NCBI GenBank assembly: GCA_036362985.1
Contig: JAYGXS010000005.1
Coordinates: 31,368,619-31,432,618 of the forward strand
DNA from: Ligula intestinalis
Taxonomy: Eukaryota; Platyhelminthes; Cestoda; Diphyllobothriidea; Diphyllobothriidae
Direction: 5' to 3'
Length of the DNA: 64,000 nt
Under the pieces are notes generated by a model that did no database searches, was not told the DNA's origin, and was given only the letters and a program-made list of their open reading frames with translations. The position numbers were made by a program, and so were the translations under genes. The stretch's first letter is position 1; every line of letters begins with the position of its first letter. Of this stretch, positions 34,346 through 46,725 are shown piece by piece.

Positions 34346-34639
34346 GTGCAGACCTTTTAGTGATTGTATTCAGGACTGATCCCGTTCGTAGTTTTGGTTC
34401 TGCTTGTTGATTAGTTGGTCGTCTAAATTCTTTTATCACAAAAAAGTATTGAATCGGGCCATCATGGGCAATAAGAGGGGTTAGTCAAAAAGAAAAAAAT
34501 ATGCAAGGAACTGACTTGGCAGCTCCGTGGTAGGGACGTTAACTAGATAATTCTGGTTCAGTTTGTCAATAGCACCCACGAGGAATGCTCAAACCATACG
34601 ACGCTCTCGGTTAATTAAGATGACGAAAGTAAAGGAGCA

Positions 34640-34995
34640 ACGAGTCCTTGAATGGTTGTGCTTTAAAGGTCAAATTAATTGTTCACGTTGAACCTGATCC
34701 TTTTGACATCACAGCAAACCAATAGCAGCGACCGCGAGTGCTGAAACGATTGCGTTAGACAATGAGAAAAAAGGCATGAATTATGGCGATTGGAGAACAC
34801 GTAGCTTTACCATAACAACGAGCCTGCCCATACAGCATTCAAAATTGACAGAAAGTTGGAAAATAAGCGGCATGTCAACGATGTTACACGTCAATCGAGC
34901 CTCTGCAACTTCGTTTTGTTCCGGAGAATAAAGAAAAACCCTACGAAACAACGCTTTCAGAACACATCATTGTAGGCACTTAAAATTAGTTAAGA
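34640..34995 (+). pseudogene. mariner transposase fragment, copy 2
   Basis: This is a second copy of the same segment, about 750 bp downstream of copy 1 and in the same orientation. It contains KRHELWRLENT and then LYHNNEPAHTAFKI (about 34804-34845). The catalytic aspartate of HHDN is changed to Asn (HNN), in addition to stops and frameshifts. Nucleotide similarity starts at TCCTTGAA in both copies. The two are duplicates of one element or two insertions of the same family. Confidence 0.8.
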
Positions 34996-37984
34996 GGAAT
35001 TTAAAAACAATTGGAACAGTAACGAACCTCTGGTTCAAGTGTGAACCACATAATGGGCAGTATTTTGAGGAGGGTAATTTTTTAAGGATTTTATTTTCAA
35101 TTCAAAACAAATTAATACATCTTTTTCGATTTTTGCCAATCCTTCGTGTATTGTCAACCGAAAAACTCCCAAAGTCAGTAAAATGAAGCCCCTAAGTGCT
35201 CTTATATCTTTGACCTGCCTGCAAACATTCGCATTGCTGCCAGCTACTATTTTACTTAGCAAGGACAGTTAAGGAGAGTCAAATTTTCATTTGATTGGTA
35301 TAAATACCATCCAGGTTGTTTTGACAAGCAAAATTTTAGATACTTAATCCCAATTTCACTGACTTTCCTTCGTTATTCGGTCATCTTTCACGTGGTTTCT
35401 ATGTGCTTGCAAAGCATACACACCTCCTTTCACGTTAATGCGCAGGACAGGAAATATTTGAGTTGGAATTTTGGCAGGTGGCAGAGGACGTGTGGCTTGC
35501 ACTAGATAGTTTGCAGTCGGGTTACATAACAGAGCCTGTCTGACAAAGTTTGTAGCAGTAAAGTATATGTTTTCCAAAATCAAACTGTTATTAGGCGAGA
35601 CGGCAATATACAAGTGGTATGTTTTGACCGGAAATATATGAGAGGAAGACCCACCAGTACTTTGACCATGAACTAAATGAAGACATCTTAAAAAGACTGT
35701 GCAGTCCTTGGTTCGCCCCGAGGAAATCAGGATAATGCATTCACTGTACGACTTCGTGCCTCCAATGAGGGCAAAGCTTTCAAATATATTCAGAGTTATT
35801 TGATAAGATAAATACCTCCAAGCAGTTTTAAAGATACTACTCTGAGATTAGGCTTAAACGTTTTTTTTTCAAGAAACATGGAGGCCACACACAAAGCAGA
35901 TAGGGAAAAATGCAATAGATAATCTTTTAAAGTTGGTATACTCAAGCCTCTTAACTCGTTGCCTCTGGACGATCGAAGCTGTCGCCGTAAAAAACAGAAA
36001 TATCTATAGTCTGATTATCAAATTTAACTTACGGTGCCACACATTTATCTGTGTAGCGTACACGTGAGAATATTTCGTTTCAAAAAGAGAAATCGCCAAG
36101 GGCCATCTGGTCTCGAATATTGGAATTTTTATTTCGAAAAGAAGAAGGATCACACAGATCATGCTCGATTTAGAAATGGGCTTTCTTTCAGATAAAAAAG
36201 GTATTCTCATGCTACGGAACGGGTAGCATAGCTCAACAATTTATTACACTTTTTTAACTGAGGCAGCTCAACAGGTATCGCATGCCGTATGATTACTAAA
36301 AGTCAGCCACTCAGTGACACCTGAACCTTAAATCTGCTAGGCTTTAATCTCGTCAAGAAGTTCGTATTATTGAATGAATCAGGGACTGCTATTAACTCTG
36401 TGTTAGGAGAACATCTTTGGAGTCTCTTTGTTGGGAAAACGAAACTGTCAAAGCTTGCCCTTGCTGACCAGAACTAGAGTTCAATGAACTCAGTGTGTGT
36501 GCTTAAAGCCATTTACTGCTCTAAAAATTATCTATTCTAGACAGTAGTAATGGAATCACACATACAAATCTGTAAAAACTAGGCCTCTGACTAGTATAAA
36601 TGACTGACACCGTCGCTGTTGCCCCAGGTGGATGGATCCCAAAATCTTTGAATGTACTTCATCAACCACAGGGCCTCGAGGGTTTCCTGTTGTAATGGTG
36701 GTCAAGGCTGAAATATTCGCCATCTGAACTACGCCTCATGTGAGCCCCCAAAGAGCGAACACGACAAGATGTGGACTCAAGAAAAAGTCTTCGAGAAACC
36801 TAGTTTAGCATAATTCAAAGCAAGTGACTGCGTACGTACAAGGTTGGACGAACCATATGGTGGTCACAAGAAAGGCATGACTTCATTGGCTGGGTGAATC
36901 ATGAGAGTTGGCAAGTTATTTGGTGGGCAGCTGAGCGCGACGTCAGACAATGCACTCATGTGGTTGGACCGGTTGCTAACGTGCCAGCTGTGTTAGAGTT
37001 CTGTGCCGGCCGCTCCTGCGTGGCGTTATAGAGTGCATGGTGACTAAGCGAACCGGTCGGTTTCTTTGGCAACTCTTCGCCAGGGCTGTTTGCGTATGCC
37101 ATTAAGTTGGGCCCTGACATCATCAATGTAAAAATATTAATTTAAGTAGAAGAACCCTTCAAAAATAGCCAGCAGGCACTACCAGAATCAATATGTACAG
37201 CTGAGTTAATTTTTTATTAATAAGGACATAGCTCAAAGATTCCATAAACGTCTGATCAAGACGATATTGCTCCAAATAAAGGTCAATGGAAGTGATTGTA
37301 ATTAGCCTTAACCCATTATGCCTCCAAAAATGCCCCCCCTGTGGCAGTTATGTGCCTCTTTAATAAATTATATTACTTTCTTCTATCGGCAGCGACCTCC
37401 GATATCCCTACCTTCATCTCCGACTACTCTCCTGACTGATCTCTGGTAAACTCAAATACTTTATGCAGTTCGTTAGCTGAGAGTTCAAGCATTAATATTT
37501 TTTTCTGCCTCTTCAAAACCTGGTATGAAAATCGGTTAAGCTCAGACTGCTACTGTTTGAGTCATTTTTACTATATTCTTCGATGGAAAGTTTCTATGAT
37601 TTATGTGCATAGATGATTGTCTTTCTCAACCGATTGTAATGTTCGAACCCCTCCACTACCAACATAACATTCACGGCACCTCTTAAAATAGTTTCTGAAG
37701 GAATCTCATCGTCATTATAATTTGCTTTTTTTCACGCCACAGTTTGGTTGCGTACTTATCCCTCACCATTTTAGAAGGGGTATTTCTTTTCGAGTGATTT
37801 CATGAACTTGGGAAATTTGTGGCCCTAGCTGACACCCTTACAACCATTAAACAACGGTATCTCTCGTGGTTACCGTCAAATGGACATTGGCGTGGTTAAT
37901 TGTAAATGGCCCACACAACAATCTCTCCCTCTGAGGAGCCTTAATACTTAACAGTTGGCTTTGCTTATTCGATTCATTTTAAAA
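34996..37984. other. Unassigned sequence
   Basis: No gene or element recognised. A GC-richer segment at 36590-37120 has few A/T runs and might be a repeat, but it has no partner in the window. A minus-strand frame of 85 codons at 35356-35613 has no motif. Confidence 0.45.
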
Positions 37985-38840
37985 CGTGGTAACTGGAACA
38001 TTCAACTTAAGTGGTAGGACGCATTTAAAGTTAAAAATATTTATTTGTTTAGGTAGCGTAGATAAAGGAGTTCAAAATGCATGCACAGATTGCATGATAT
38101 TTCTAGTTCGTAGTAGTCATCCGCATGCGTACTGTAATAATCAGCTCATGGAGCCACCGCTTGGGTTGTAAATTAGTGCGGTGATAGTTTAAGACTTCGC
38201 GTTCGACTCATTAGGTACCGCGATTTTCTTGTCCTTGTCCGATAGGGGCTTCATAACTGCGCGACAGATGTTCTCGTTGTTCTGGATCTGAATCTTCCCA
38301 CGTGTCTGATTCTACTGCTCAGGCGATGTCTCAGCATGCAGTATGGGAACAGCAACTCGTTGCTCTTGTTTGATGGACTGGGGGCCTATGAACCATGTCT
38401 GGAGCAGCTCGCAGCTCGCGCCATTCTAGCCTCTTGAGGGGATTTCGGCCTCGTTTTACTCGAAAATATGGCCGGGCCTCTCGCGTATGCTAAAGTTTGG
38501 GATTTGGCCCCTTTCTTCCTCACCGCCGCTGCATGCTCGACCATTCGCGATCCCCTAAGCGACTGCAGCCATTTTCTGCCGTGGCAGTGGGTCTTTTAAT
38601 CTCATGGCTCGGTGCCTGAAGGTTGCCTCTGGGCTGTGCGCAACTCCAACTCCAAGCGGGGTGAGCAGGCGGCTCACTGCCTTCGAGAACTTTTTCTCGT
38701 ACGGATGAGCTCGTCAAATATTTGGACCAGTTGGATGTGGTTTCGTCTCTCGTCTGCGAAGCGTCAAGAAAATAAAGCTATTTTTCCAGTGATCGAATCA
38801 TCTTCATCTGAACTGCTTCCTAGAACTCGCATAACCACTT
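37985..38840 (-). mobile_element. PLE family 1 fold-back with coding end
   Basis: On the minus strand from about 38750 leftward lie the RT-to-endonuclease linker (LLTPLGVGVAHSPEATFRHR, MRLKDPLPRQK), a deleted nuclease core, EHAAAVRKK with the C-terminal segment, and the 3' UTR. A very decayed 3' terminus lies near 37985-38080. To the right, at about 38757-38840, the same terminus appears in plus orientation: GCGTCAAGAAAATAA, TTCCAGTGATCG, CATCTTCATCTGAACTGC, TTCCTAGAACTCGCAT. The junction just after CAGTTGGATGTGG matches that of the copy at 60165-61110. The YVGETGR nuclease motif is missing. Confidence 0.75.
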
Positions 38841-39229
38841 CTATCGATAATCAATGTCACCGGAAAAAATATCTAGGCTTGGTAATGCCGTCGAGGTCTT
38901 ACTAAAGCTGTCTATTTGCATGTTGCTATACTTGCTATTTCAGAGTCTCAGGTAACATTGTCATTACGGTGCATTACTGCAGGTAATTTGTGTGGTGAGG
39001 TATTCGGTGGTGTAATCTGGGAATGCAGCGCAGGCCATTTCACTACCGAAATGTAGACTTTGATTTCAGTTTAGTGGCTTTGAATAATATGCGTCTTATA
39101 TAATTTGATACTGTGGTGGAGTAAATAACGAAGAAGGCGATTTCACTTTTTTAGCAATACTCGAAATCCAGGGCATTGAGTTAAATATTTAATTTCTTAC
39201 GCCACTCCAGCTTGAATACCTAGGGCCTT
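38841..39229. other. Unassigned sequence
   Basis: A short stretch between the PLE fold-back and repeat R1. Nothing recognised. Confidence 0.5.
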
Positions 39230-39930
39230 GTTTTAAACTCAATTGAGTCCCTTTAGCCAATGCGAAAACGGCAACAGTAGCTTATGTAGCCCCACCAATT
39301 AATCACTGCAACGTGCACATTTTCCTACGAAAACGGTGTTTGTCGTATTTTATGGGCGGGAAGTTAGAACGCGCAGTGGAATTTACTTCAATAAATGCTA
39401 AATGCATTTTTATTTTAATGTATTTAAAAGTGTCGTTGATTTATATCTGTAGATTTTCCTTAATCTGTATTATTATTTTACCCATTGCGGAAAAACCTTA
39501 TTAGCAAATTGCAGGTTTCTTGAATTTCCCGAAAAATTGAAATGGTGGTTAGGATGTTGTCTACTTCAACTTACCTGTGGCCCAAATTACCATTCTGTAG
39601 TTAGATTAGTATAGCCAGTGGCGCGAAGCGCCGCACACACCTTCAATTTACATGCGGAAAAACCTGCTCCCAGCGGCCGCGGGAAGCAACTTCGAAGACA
39701 TTTTTTAACTTTACGTTTACTTCTAAAAATTTTCTTCACTGCCTATCCTATTTCACCACCCCACAAAACTCTATAACCACCACTTTTTGCATGACAAAAT
39801 GCTTGGACTTATGGCTGTGAGTGGAGCTACTTAAGCCACTTTTACCGCGAAAGCTATGGCAACCACATCACTTATCAATGATTTGGTTTTTAAACCATGG
39901 TTTTAATTCAGTGCAACCTAGTCCTAAAAG
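39230..39930 (-). repeat. Dispersed repeat R1, copy 2
   Basis: This is the inverted partner of 11200-11860, alignable over about 650 bases with indels. The plus-strand frame at 39313-39504 within it is not conserved as a frame in the other copy, so it is probably not coding. Confidence 0.7.
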
Positions 39931-40224
39931 AGTACGTTTTACGGACTCGCTAAACTAACCGGAAGACATGAAAATGGTTTGTTACTGGAAAACAAAAATA
40001 AACAACATATAATGGACTAGGCCTAAATGTTTTCTTACTGTGGGGTTATTTGGCGTCGTTCTTATTAACACAAACGTGGTCTGTATTTGTCTGATGACGA
40101 TAATAGGGGTCAGGTAGGGATAACTAGTTGCCTACCTAGCAATAGCCTCCTAAAAACCGGTACGTTAAATTAATGGAGGAGAAAGGATGAAGTGTTACAA
40201 CTAGAGGCGTCATAATTGAAACGG
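39931..40224. other. Unassigned sequence
   Basis: Nothing recognised between R1 and the PLE RT fragment. Confidence 0.5.
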
Positions 40225-40890
40225 CGCATTTAGCCCTAGCAGTTCAATGGAACGCCGATGCGTTTTTCAATATCCACTCTTATCGCAGAACTGGTCTTTC
40301 AGGAGCTGGAAAACATCGCCTTAAGTAAGTTTGAATCCGCATCCTGTTGCCGAAACATGGACGACACCTTCATTATAATCGATCGATGCAGACTATTAAA
40401 CCTCTAAAACCTGCTTAACGGCATGTTCCTCAAAATCCACTTCAAAAGGTAAGAAAAAATGTTGAAAAACTGCTTTTCATTGAATTCCTGGTCACAGTGT
40501 ACAGAAAGGTGATTAAAACCATCCAGGTCCTCAACCTCCATGGCAACCACCCAGTAGCGCGTTGGCTCAGAGTGAATCAGAGGGGCAAGTGCGAGAGCCA
40601 AGGCAGCTTCGGGACCAGCTGGCCAGGAATGGATACCCAAACAGTTTCGTCAGCCGCTGCCTCTGTACGCGCCCGCGGGAAGCAAACGAAGGAGAGCCAA
40701 TAACATTTTGGTATCCTCTACCATACATAAAGAATGTGTCAGAAGCAAAGTAACGTATGGCTGCAGAGCTTGGTGTGGGTATCGCTCATCGTCCGACAGG
40801 TACCATGCGTTCGAGGATCATGCAGGCAGGTGACCAATGTGGCGTCGTTTATTAAGTGTCATGTCGCGACTGTTTTTGCTACGAATTCAA
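40225..40890 (+). pseudogene. Penelope-like RT fragment with linker to endonuclease
   Basis: The plus strand reads FNGTPMRFSISTLIAELV (about 40238-40295; PLE consensus GTPMGSPISGLIAE), then CRNMDDTFIIIDR (about 40348-40386), where the catalytic YVDD has become NMDD. It continues with VIKTIQVLNLHGNHPVARW, a frameshift, ARNGYPNSFVSRCL (about 40620-40665), YIKNVSEA and AHRPTGTMRSRIM. It ends at about 40890 near a VSCRDC remnant of the endonuclease cysteines. Stops and frameshifts make it inactive. The sequence from NGYP onward resembles the copies at 56.9 kb and 9.0 kb. Confidence 0.88.
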
Positions 40891-43189
40891 CTTCATGGAC
40901 ATGCAGATAATAGCAGCAGCCGGTATTAAGACGGGGCGAAACTGTTGGAGGGCTGGGTGTCAGACTCCAACTCCGTTAACAGGGACTTGGGTATACCACC
41001 TTCTTATTATACCCTCCGTTCATGCAACCAAGAAGCAGGGCCCGGTTCATGCCCACGGTTCCACGCCACGATGCCAAGGACGAACGCTGAGACGACACGG
41101 TGAGACTACGTGGGCGTACTACACCTTCATATCACGCATGTTCTCATAACTGGACTATAAAAGGTGCCAATTCTTGGCGTACACTCATGTCCTCGGAAGA
41201 TGGCCTTCTACACGATTCCGAAAGCTCACCTCTTATAAGCGCTGTCCTAGTGATGGCGCCTTGATCTTTACATTTCAGGCAATGGCAATTTTTATGTGCA
41301 ATCTAAAAATCGCTTTTCTCATGGTTGAATTTTTTACTTTTTGACTTATAATATATAAAATTAGCTTTTTGCTGCAAATGAAACCACTTTGTAACACTTG
41401 TGGAAGGTCTCCGTATTGTTGATTGAAACAAACAGTCGATTTTTGGAAGCAAATTAAAAGATGAAGAGGCGATCGCTGAAACCAGAAGTTAATTGGCCTG
41501 ACCCTTCAAGCCTATTATTAGAGAAAACCGCACGAAGAAACACCTTGTACCTACTGTAGTTTTCTGATTTGCTCTTGGCCAATGAAGATCCAAAACGTCC
41601 TGCTCAAAGGTACTTGCTTTAGCGGTGGCATATTTAATTTCCTTTTCTGACTTATCGTTAATGCCGGTTTTCTTTTGTCATTCTTTAAAACGTATTTTAA
41701 CTCATTAGGAGCTTTGGTTGAAAATTTAATCGGTTGTTTGTGTCTTGCGGTGTGTTCTCCGCCTGTAAGCTTAGTTTGCGGCAGGCCTGCTGTTCAAATA
41801 CCCCTAAACAGGCCAGAAGAGGCAGTTTTTTCACAAAATCATATCTCCTTGTCCATCTCCTCCCCAAGATTCTGAGCAGAAAATAAAAAACAACAGTTAC
41901 ATCGTATTTCTGAAAAACAAATCATCGTTTTGGTTTACCTCGATTTTTTGTTGACTAGATTTTATTATTCCATGCCGGAAGTGAAAGATGCACGATGACT
42001 GGCAAGAATTGCGTTTTAAACAGTTTGATGCTCCAAAAACACGAAGGATGTGCCTTGCACTGCAAATGCGGTGGAGTGACTTAAGTTCGACTATTTAGTT
42101 AAGCAACAAACGTTAGAAGCATAGCCAGTATGAGGAGAATTCAACTGAAAGGTGTTAATGAACCTATTCTAGACACCGTTAGGCGCAGAAAGTGTAAAGC
42201 TGAGTGTTTTTCCTCACCTTTATCTTCGTCCAACAGACAGTATAAACGTCAATAGGCTCATTCGCAGTCCTCGTTCCGAGAGGAGGATGTTGTACTTTCC
42301 CAAGAATTCAATCAAACATATTCAGTCAGTTTATCTTTGCAATTGCAACATGCACTCTGGCAATTGCCATAAAACTGGAGTTTGTCTAGCTCAAGAAATT
42401 TCATCTGTATTTCTAAAAGGCATTTTCAGTTCGAAAAAGTTGGTTAGGTAGGGTTGATATATTTATTATCTTACCGCGTAACATCAATATATTTCAGTTA
42501 CTCCAAAAAGCCAGCCTTTGAAGAAAAGTTTTTCCCAACTGTCTGCAAAAGTCATGGTTTTTTAAAAATGGCTGATCATGAAGTCTAACTTTTCATTCCT
42601 GTTTTTAATACCCTAATCAATTTAAGTTCAGAGCATAGAATGCATGCACAAATATATGATTTCTGGTGCATATTTTATAGAAAATTACGCCCTCTTCAAA
42701 TTCAATGCTGGACAAAAGGGTACCTTAAGGCTTTAAAAAATTCCTATTAATGTGCTTTTATCATCAGATATCGTATCTGTAAATTTATTATTTTCACGTA
42801 CAAGACATAAACCATGATCCACATCTGCTACCTAGACTTATGTAAACTATGTGACCTTTTCCTCACTATGCAAAAAATCTGAGATTTTCTTCGGATTGAG
42901 CTTATCCAACATGCGTCTTAAAAGGCTTGGATGAAATAGTAGCACGTAGAAGGATTCAAATTATTTGACAATTTAGAAGTTTTATTAGAAATGAATCACA
43001 AAATTTATTCACCTATAAAATGAATCTATAATTAATAGCCGAAAAGATATCAAAAGTATATTTTGGGCATTGTTTCTGTTGAACATAATTGGACATTCAA
43101 CGGCATCGAATCTAAATGAGAAAATAAATCAAACTTAGGTAGCCTTCGTTTCAGAGCATGGCTTTTGCAGACGGCAGAAAAACATCACG
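40891..43189. other. Unassigned sequence
   Basis: The first 350 bases (to about 41240) are GC-richer and might include the decayed 3' part of the PLE, but I could not align them. The remainder is AT-rich with no gene signal. Confidence 0.45.
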
Positions 43190-43260
43190 TTCAAAGGCCG
43201 GCGTCTTGATGTGACTGAAATACCTGGAGATGCAGCTGTACGATAAATGATAGTAACCGT
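43190..43260 (+). repeat. Weak dispersed repeat R2, copy 2
   Basis: Resembles 14092-14160, sharing TGACTGAAATA, the GATG..GC.G run and ACGATA in order. The match is short and diverged. Confidence 0.35.
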
Positions 43261-45315
43261 GCCCAAGTATATTGGTCAAATCGGGACAACTTTCCAGAAT
43301 TTTGCGTGAAAATGTAGCAGATAAGTGATCGACTGTATGGAGTATTGTACCATGTCAGCCGCCTACTGTTCACATCGGCTTTCGCCGTTCACCTATGTCC
43401 CAACATTCGCTGACTATGTGGACCAAAGTCCGAAGCCTGTCGGAACCTGAGCCCGGGTTTCAGACATGAGACGTGCCAGTATCAGTTTCATTATGTTCCG
43501 CTCATCCTAAGAATTTCATATTGACTTTGTACCTCTCATTGCCTCTTCGTCCAACTATTCATTTACAGGGATTCAGTCCTCTTTCAAATGTAATCTTGGG
43601 CAACTTCTGTGTGGTCTTGGTGAAAGGCCGAAGCTACTGCTTTCGAATATGACAGATGGTTTACTGCCAACGGTCTGTTTGTCCTTTCACTGATTTTTTC
43701 TCCCTCTGTGGGTGGGCTCGTGGTAGCAGATCGAGGGCACACATTGTTGTGTGGATCCCTTATGATATAATTTATTCAAAAGCATTTTCCCAAAGCTAAC
43801 ATTTTTTTCACTTAACTCCTTGTAATAGAGATACAGCACACACATGCTTCCATCAGCAGCGCCCTTTCCTGCCCTCTGAAGATTTAATAATATTTTCTGC
43901 TTTCTGTCCTAGAAATGTTGTCTCATCTTAAATAAATCAGGCCCCTGTATTGCTTCACGAAATCACAAGCGATATCTCCCAATCTAGTAAGATGCCTCTC
44001 TTTACCTCATCACCTAAAAACAGCTGCAAACACACCAATTTCTGTGCTTGGTAAATTTTCTTTTGCACTTTAAAAGTAAGACAGGTTTCGACATCTAAAA
44101 TTATTCGGTAAAGTATTCATTGAATCAAGCGTTTAGTCTTTGACCGTCAGTCTGAGAGAACAGGTGTGGTTAATGCCCTATTGTTGACGCTTATGACTAG
44201 CTGATGGTCGTTACATTAATGACTGTTTGGCCATCACAAAGCTTCCCTTTCTCCAAGAGTTGTTTCGTCTGTAAGTCGTGGAAAGATTTTGAACGCAGTA
44301 AGTATTTGCTGCCCCTTCCTTACGTAATCATACTCCCTTATGAGCATTTTATCCTTTCAAAAAGACTTCTCGAAAACCTTACTCAGGGTCGTCTGTATGT
44401 TTGATACGGTCAGTTCTGCTCGAAGTGTGATCGTTTCCTTCTTGAAGTCTGCATCTCAAGCACACTGTTCCTTAAGGGGTTGGCTCCACTATTTAAGTGG
44501 CTTGATAACTATATGCTGATTCGCACGTCATGCAGTCCCTAGCTGTCCTCCTCAAACATTGAACCAGCTAAAACCCATTTGGAGACCAAACTCTCGCCGC
44601 AAATTTTCCCTTTCCGGTAGCTGAAGTGTTTTGAAGAGAAAAACACATCCTTTCACAGTGATAATTTCTCAAAGAACTGTACTGCCTTGAGTAGCTGCAT
44701 AAATCAGATGACTTTAGGTATGCAGTAAAAGGTAGAATATTATTAAAGCCATCCAGTTCCGAGTTTCCCCGTTACTTGCAATAATTGTCACAGATCTGGG
44801 AGCTATGCAGTGCAGAGTTTTCAGCTTTGCTAATAAATATGTATTCAAAGCTGAGTAATAGACTTCTGCTACAGATCCTCCGGTTGCAACCAACCGACCG
44901 TGATTTCATGTTTAAAAGCCTTTACAAGCCTTTGATTTCCGGCAAAACATTTCCTCTCCAAGAAGTTACATCTCTGTATAGCACACCATGTACAAGCACA
45001 TCCCGTCTCGGAATCTAATATGATAACACTGTGGACAATGTAAGGTATACAATTATAGCAAATCTGAAGCTCGCGTTTTGCTTTCACTCAATTCAGCTGA
45101 AGATTGGACGTCATCCTCCGGTCAAACGTTTCAACAACGAGAACGTCAAGTGCTTTGTTAGTCCACACGCCACCATCTTAAGCGGTCCTTCAATCATTAC
45201 AAATAAACGGGACGCTCACTTTGAATCTCAGGCTTCCTAAAACACCTTACATGTTTACAGCTGCCTCAAGACCCGACCCACCACCTGCTGCATCACAGAA
45301 AATGGAGTTTGACTG
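43261..45315. other. Unassigned sequence
   Basis: No gene or element recognised. Plus-strand frames at 44204-44404, 44785-45018 and 45031-45240 are short and without motifs. Confidence 0.5.
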
Positions 45316-46000
45316 GGCATATTTTGAACTCAAGGAATTCAGATAAAAAAAGAAGTGAGCACTGGAATCAGACTTTTATTTTCCTGACGTTTCAAATTCT
45401 ATCGAGGACACCTAATCATAAACAACCGTAAGAAGGTGTGAGACATGCGCAGATTGGGGTACTACATGTACTGATTGTGTGGTAGTTATAGTTTTTTATC
45501 GGCCATCCACATGCGTGCTATAATTATCAGCTCCTGTAACCACCGCTTGTGGTCGAAATTAGTATGCAGATGTTTGGCAGTTCACTTGCGAGACAGTAAT
45601 GGCCATAATTTCGTTGTCCCTATCGGAAGCGGGCTTGATAATTGCGCGATAATTGTGTTCACTGTCGTGGGGTTTGTTTCTTGGCCCGGCCCCACCCTAT
45701 AAGTCTGATTTTTTCGCTCAGTGCGCAGTATTGGAACGCTAAATCGTTGCGCACCAACTAAGACCCCAAGCGGTGGTTACAAGAGCTTATAATTATAGTA
45801 CGCATGTCGATGGCCGATAAAAACTATAAATGCCACGCAATTTGTGCATACATTAACCCAATCTGCGCATGTCTCACATCTTTCTGCGATTACCTATGAA
45901 TAAAAGTTCCCGACAGAACCTGAAAGACCAGGAAAATAAAAGACTTGTTCCGGCGGCCGCATCTTCACCGTCTGACTTCCTTGAGTTAAGGCTAAGCCCA
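45316..46000. mobile_element. PLE family 1 fold-back, about 685 bp
   Basis: Inverted arms at about 45316-45545 and 45765-46000 pair over more than 200 bases. Both contain the PLE terminus (GAACTC or TTGAGTT, CACTGGAA, the GAAA core), GAGACATGCGCAGATTGGG or its complement, GGCCGATAAAAACTAT, ATTATAGT and the CCACCGCTTG block. The central 220 bases (45546-45764) match the 3' UTR next to the coding end of the copy at 38170-38380. The unit keeps essentially no ORF. Compared with 37985-38840 it is a shorter deletion derivative with longer arms. Confidence 0.8.
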
Positions 46001-46069
46001 GTCGAACTTCTCCATTTTCTGCCATGTGACAGGTGGTGTTTCGGGTCTGGAGGCAGCGGAAAACATGTA

Positions 46070-46461
46070 CAGTAGTCGCCAGCTATTGAGCCCACCTCAG
46101 GCCCAGATCAAATTGGGCTTAATAAACGGTGGGCGCATTAAGCGAAGAGTCCTAGTTCATGATTAGCAAACGCAGGGTAGGCACTATACATTAAGTACGC
46201 ACTGTATTATGCGTAGAGCGTGGTTATGTAAAAATAAAGGATGCTGTTTGTGTGTATTTTATTTTTTAAAAAACTAAAAAAAAGTATTTGTGACATGTAA
46301 CCAGATGCGCAGGCAGAGAGATGTGAATTCCACTCAATTCTGTTGGCAAACTGGGCTTATTAGCCAGCGGATTTTGCTTTGTAAAATTCCGTCTTAAGCT
46401 GACTTGGGCTCAATACGCGGCTGGGCTTATTAGCCGTGGGCTTAATAGCCGGCGAATACTA
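46070..46461. mobile_element. MITE of the CAGTAGTCGCC family, about 392 bp
   Basis: The left end is TA then CAGTAGTCGCC.GCTATTGAGCCCAC. The right end is GTGGGCTTAATAGCCGGCGAATACT, the inverted counterpart of the left end of 32839-33030. Internal copies of GGGCTTATTAGCC occur at about 46357 and 46425. The last two bases before the right TA-like site have mutated (ACA instead of GTA). Unlike the 192-bp relative, the centre (46140-46350) is unrelated single-copy sequence. It begins 69 bases after the PLE fold-back at 45316-46000. Confidence 0.75.
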
Positions 46462-46725
46462 CATTATGTTTTGGAAAGCCTGAGATTAAAAGCGAGTGTC
46501 CTGTTTATTTGAAATGATTGAAAAACCACTAAAGATGGTAGCTTGTGGACTAAAAAAGACTTTGAAGTTCTGGTTGTGGACACTTTTGACCAGAGGATAA
46601 CATCCAATCTTCAGCTGGTTTTAGTAAAAGAAAAAGGCTAGCTTTGGCTTCGATATAATTGTAGATCTTAAAATGTCCATCATTTAGCCAAATTTTATTT
46701 AGAGGCATGGTTTCCTTTTTCATAT
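46462..46725. other. Unassigned sequence
   Basis: Nothing recognised between the MITE and the solo PLE tail. Confidence 0.5.

Noticed and set aside
34505..34565. tRNA-like sequence (GGCAGCTCCGTGGTAGGG followed by GGTTCAG)
   Set aside because: A- and B-box-like spacing, but neither the acceptor nor the T-stem pairs; at most a SINE fragment.
38520..38905. Minus and plus frames in the 38.5-38.9 kb region
   Set aside because: They are shadow frames of the decayed PLE coding segment; the true frame is read through frameshifts on the minus strand.
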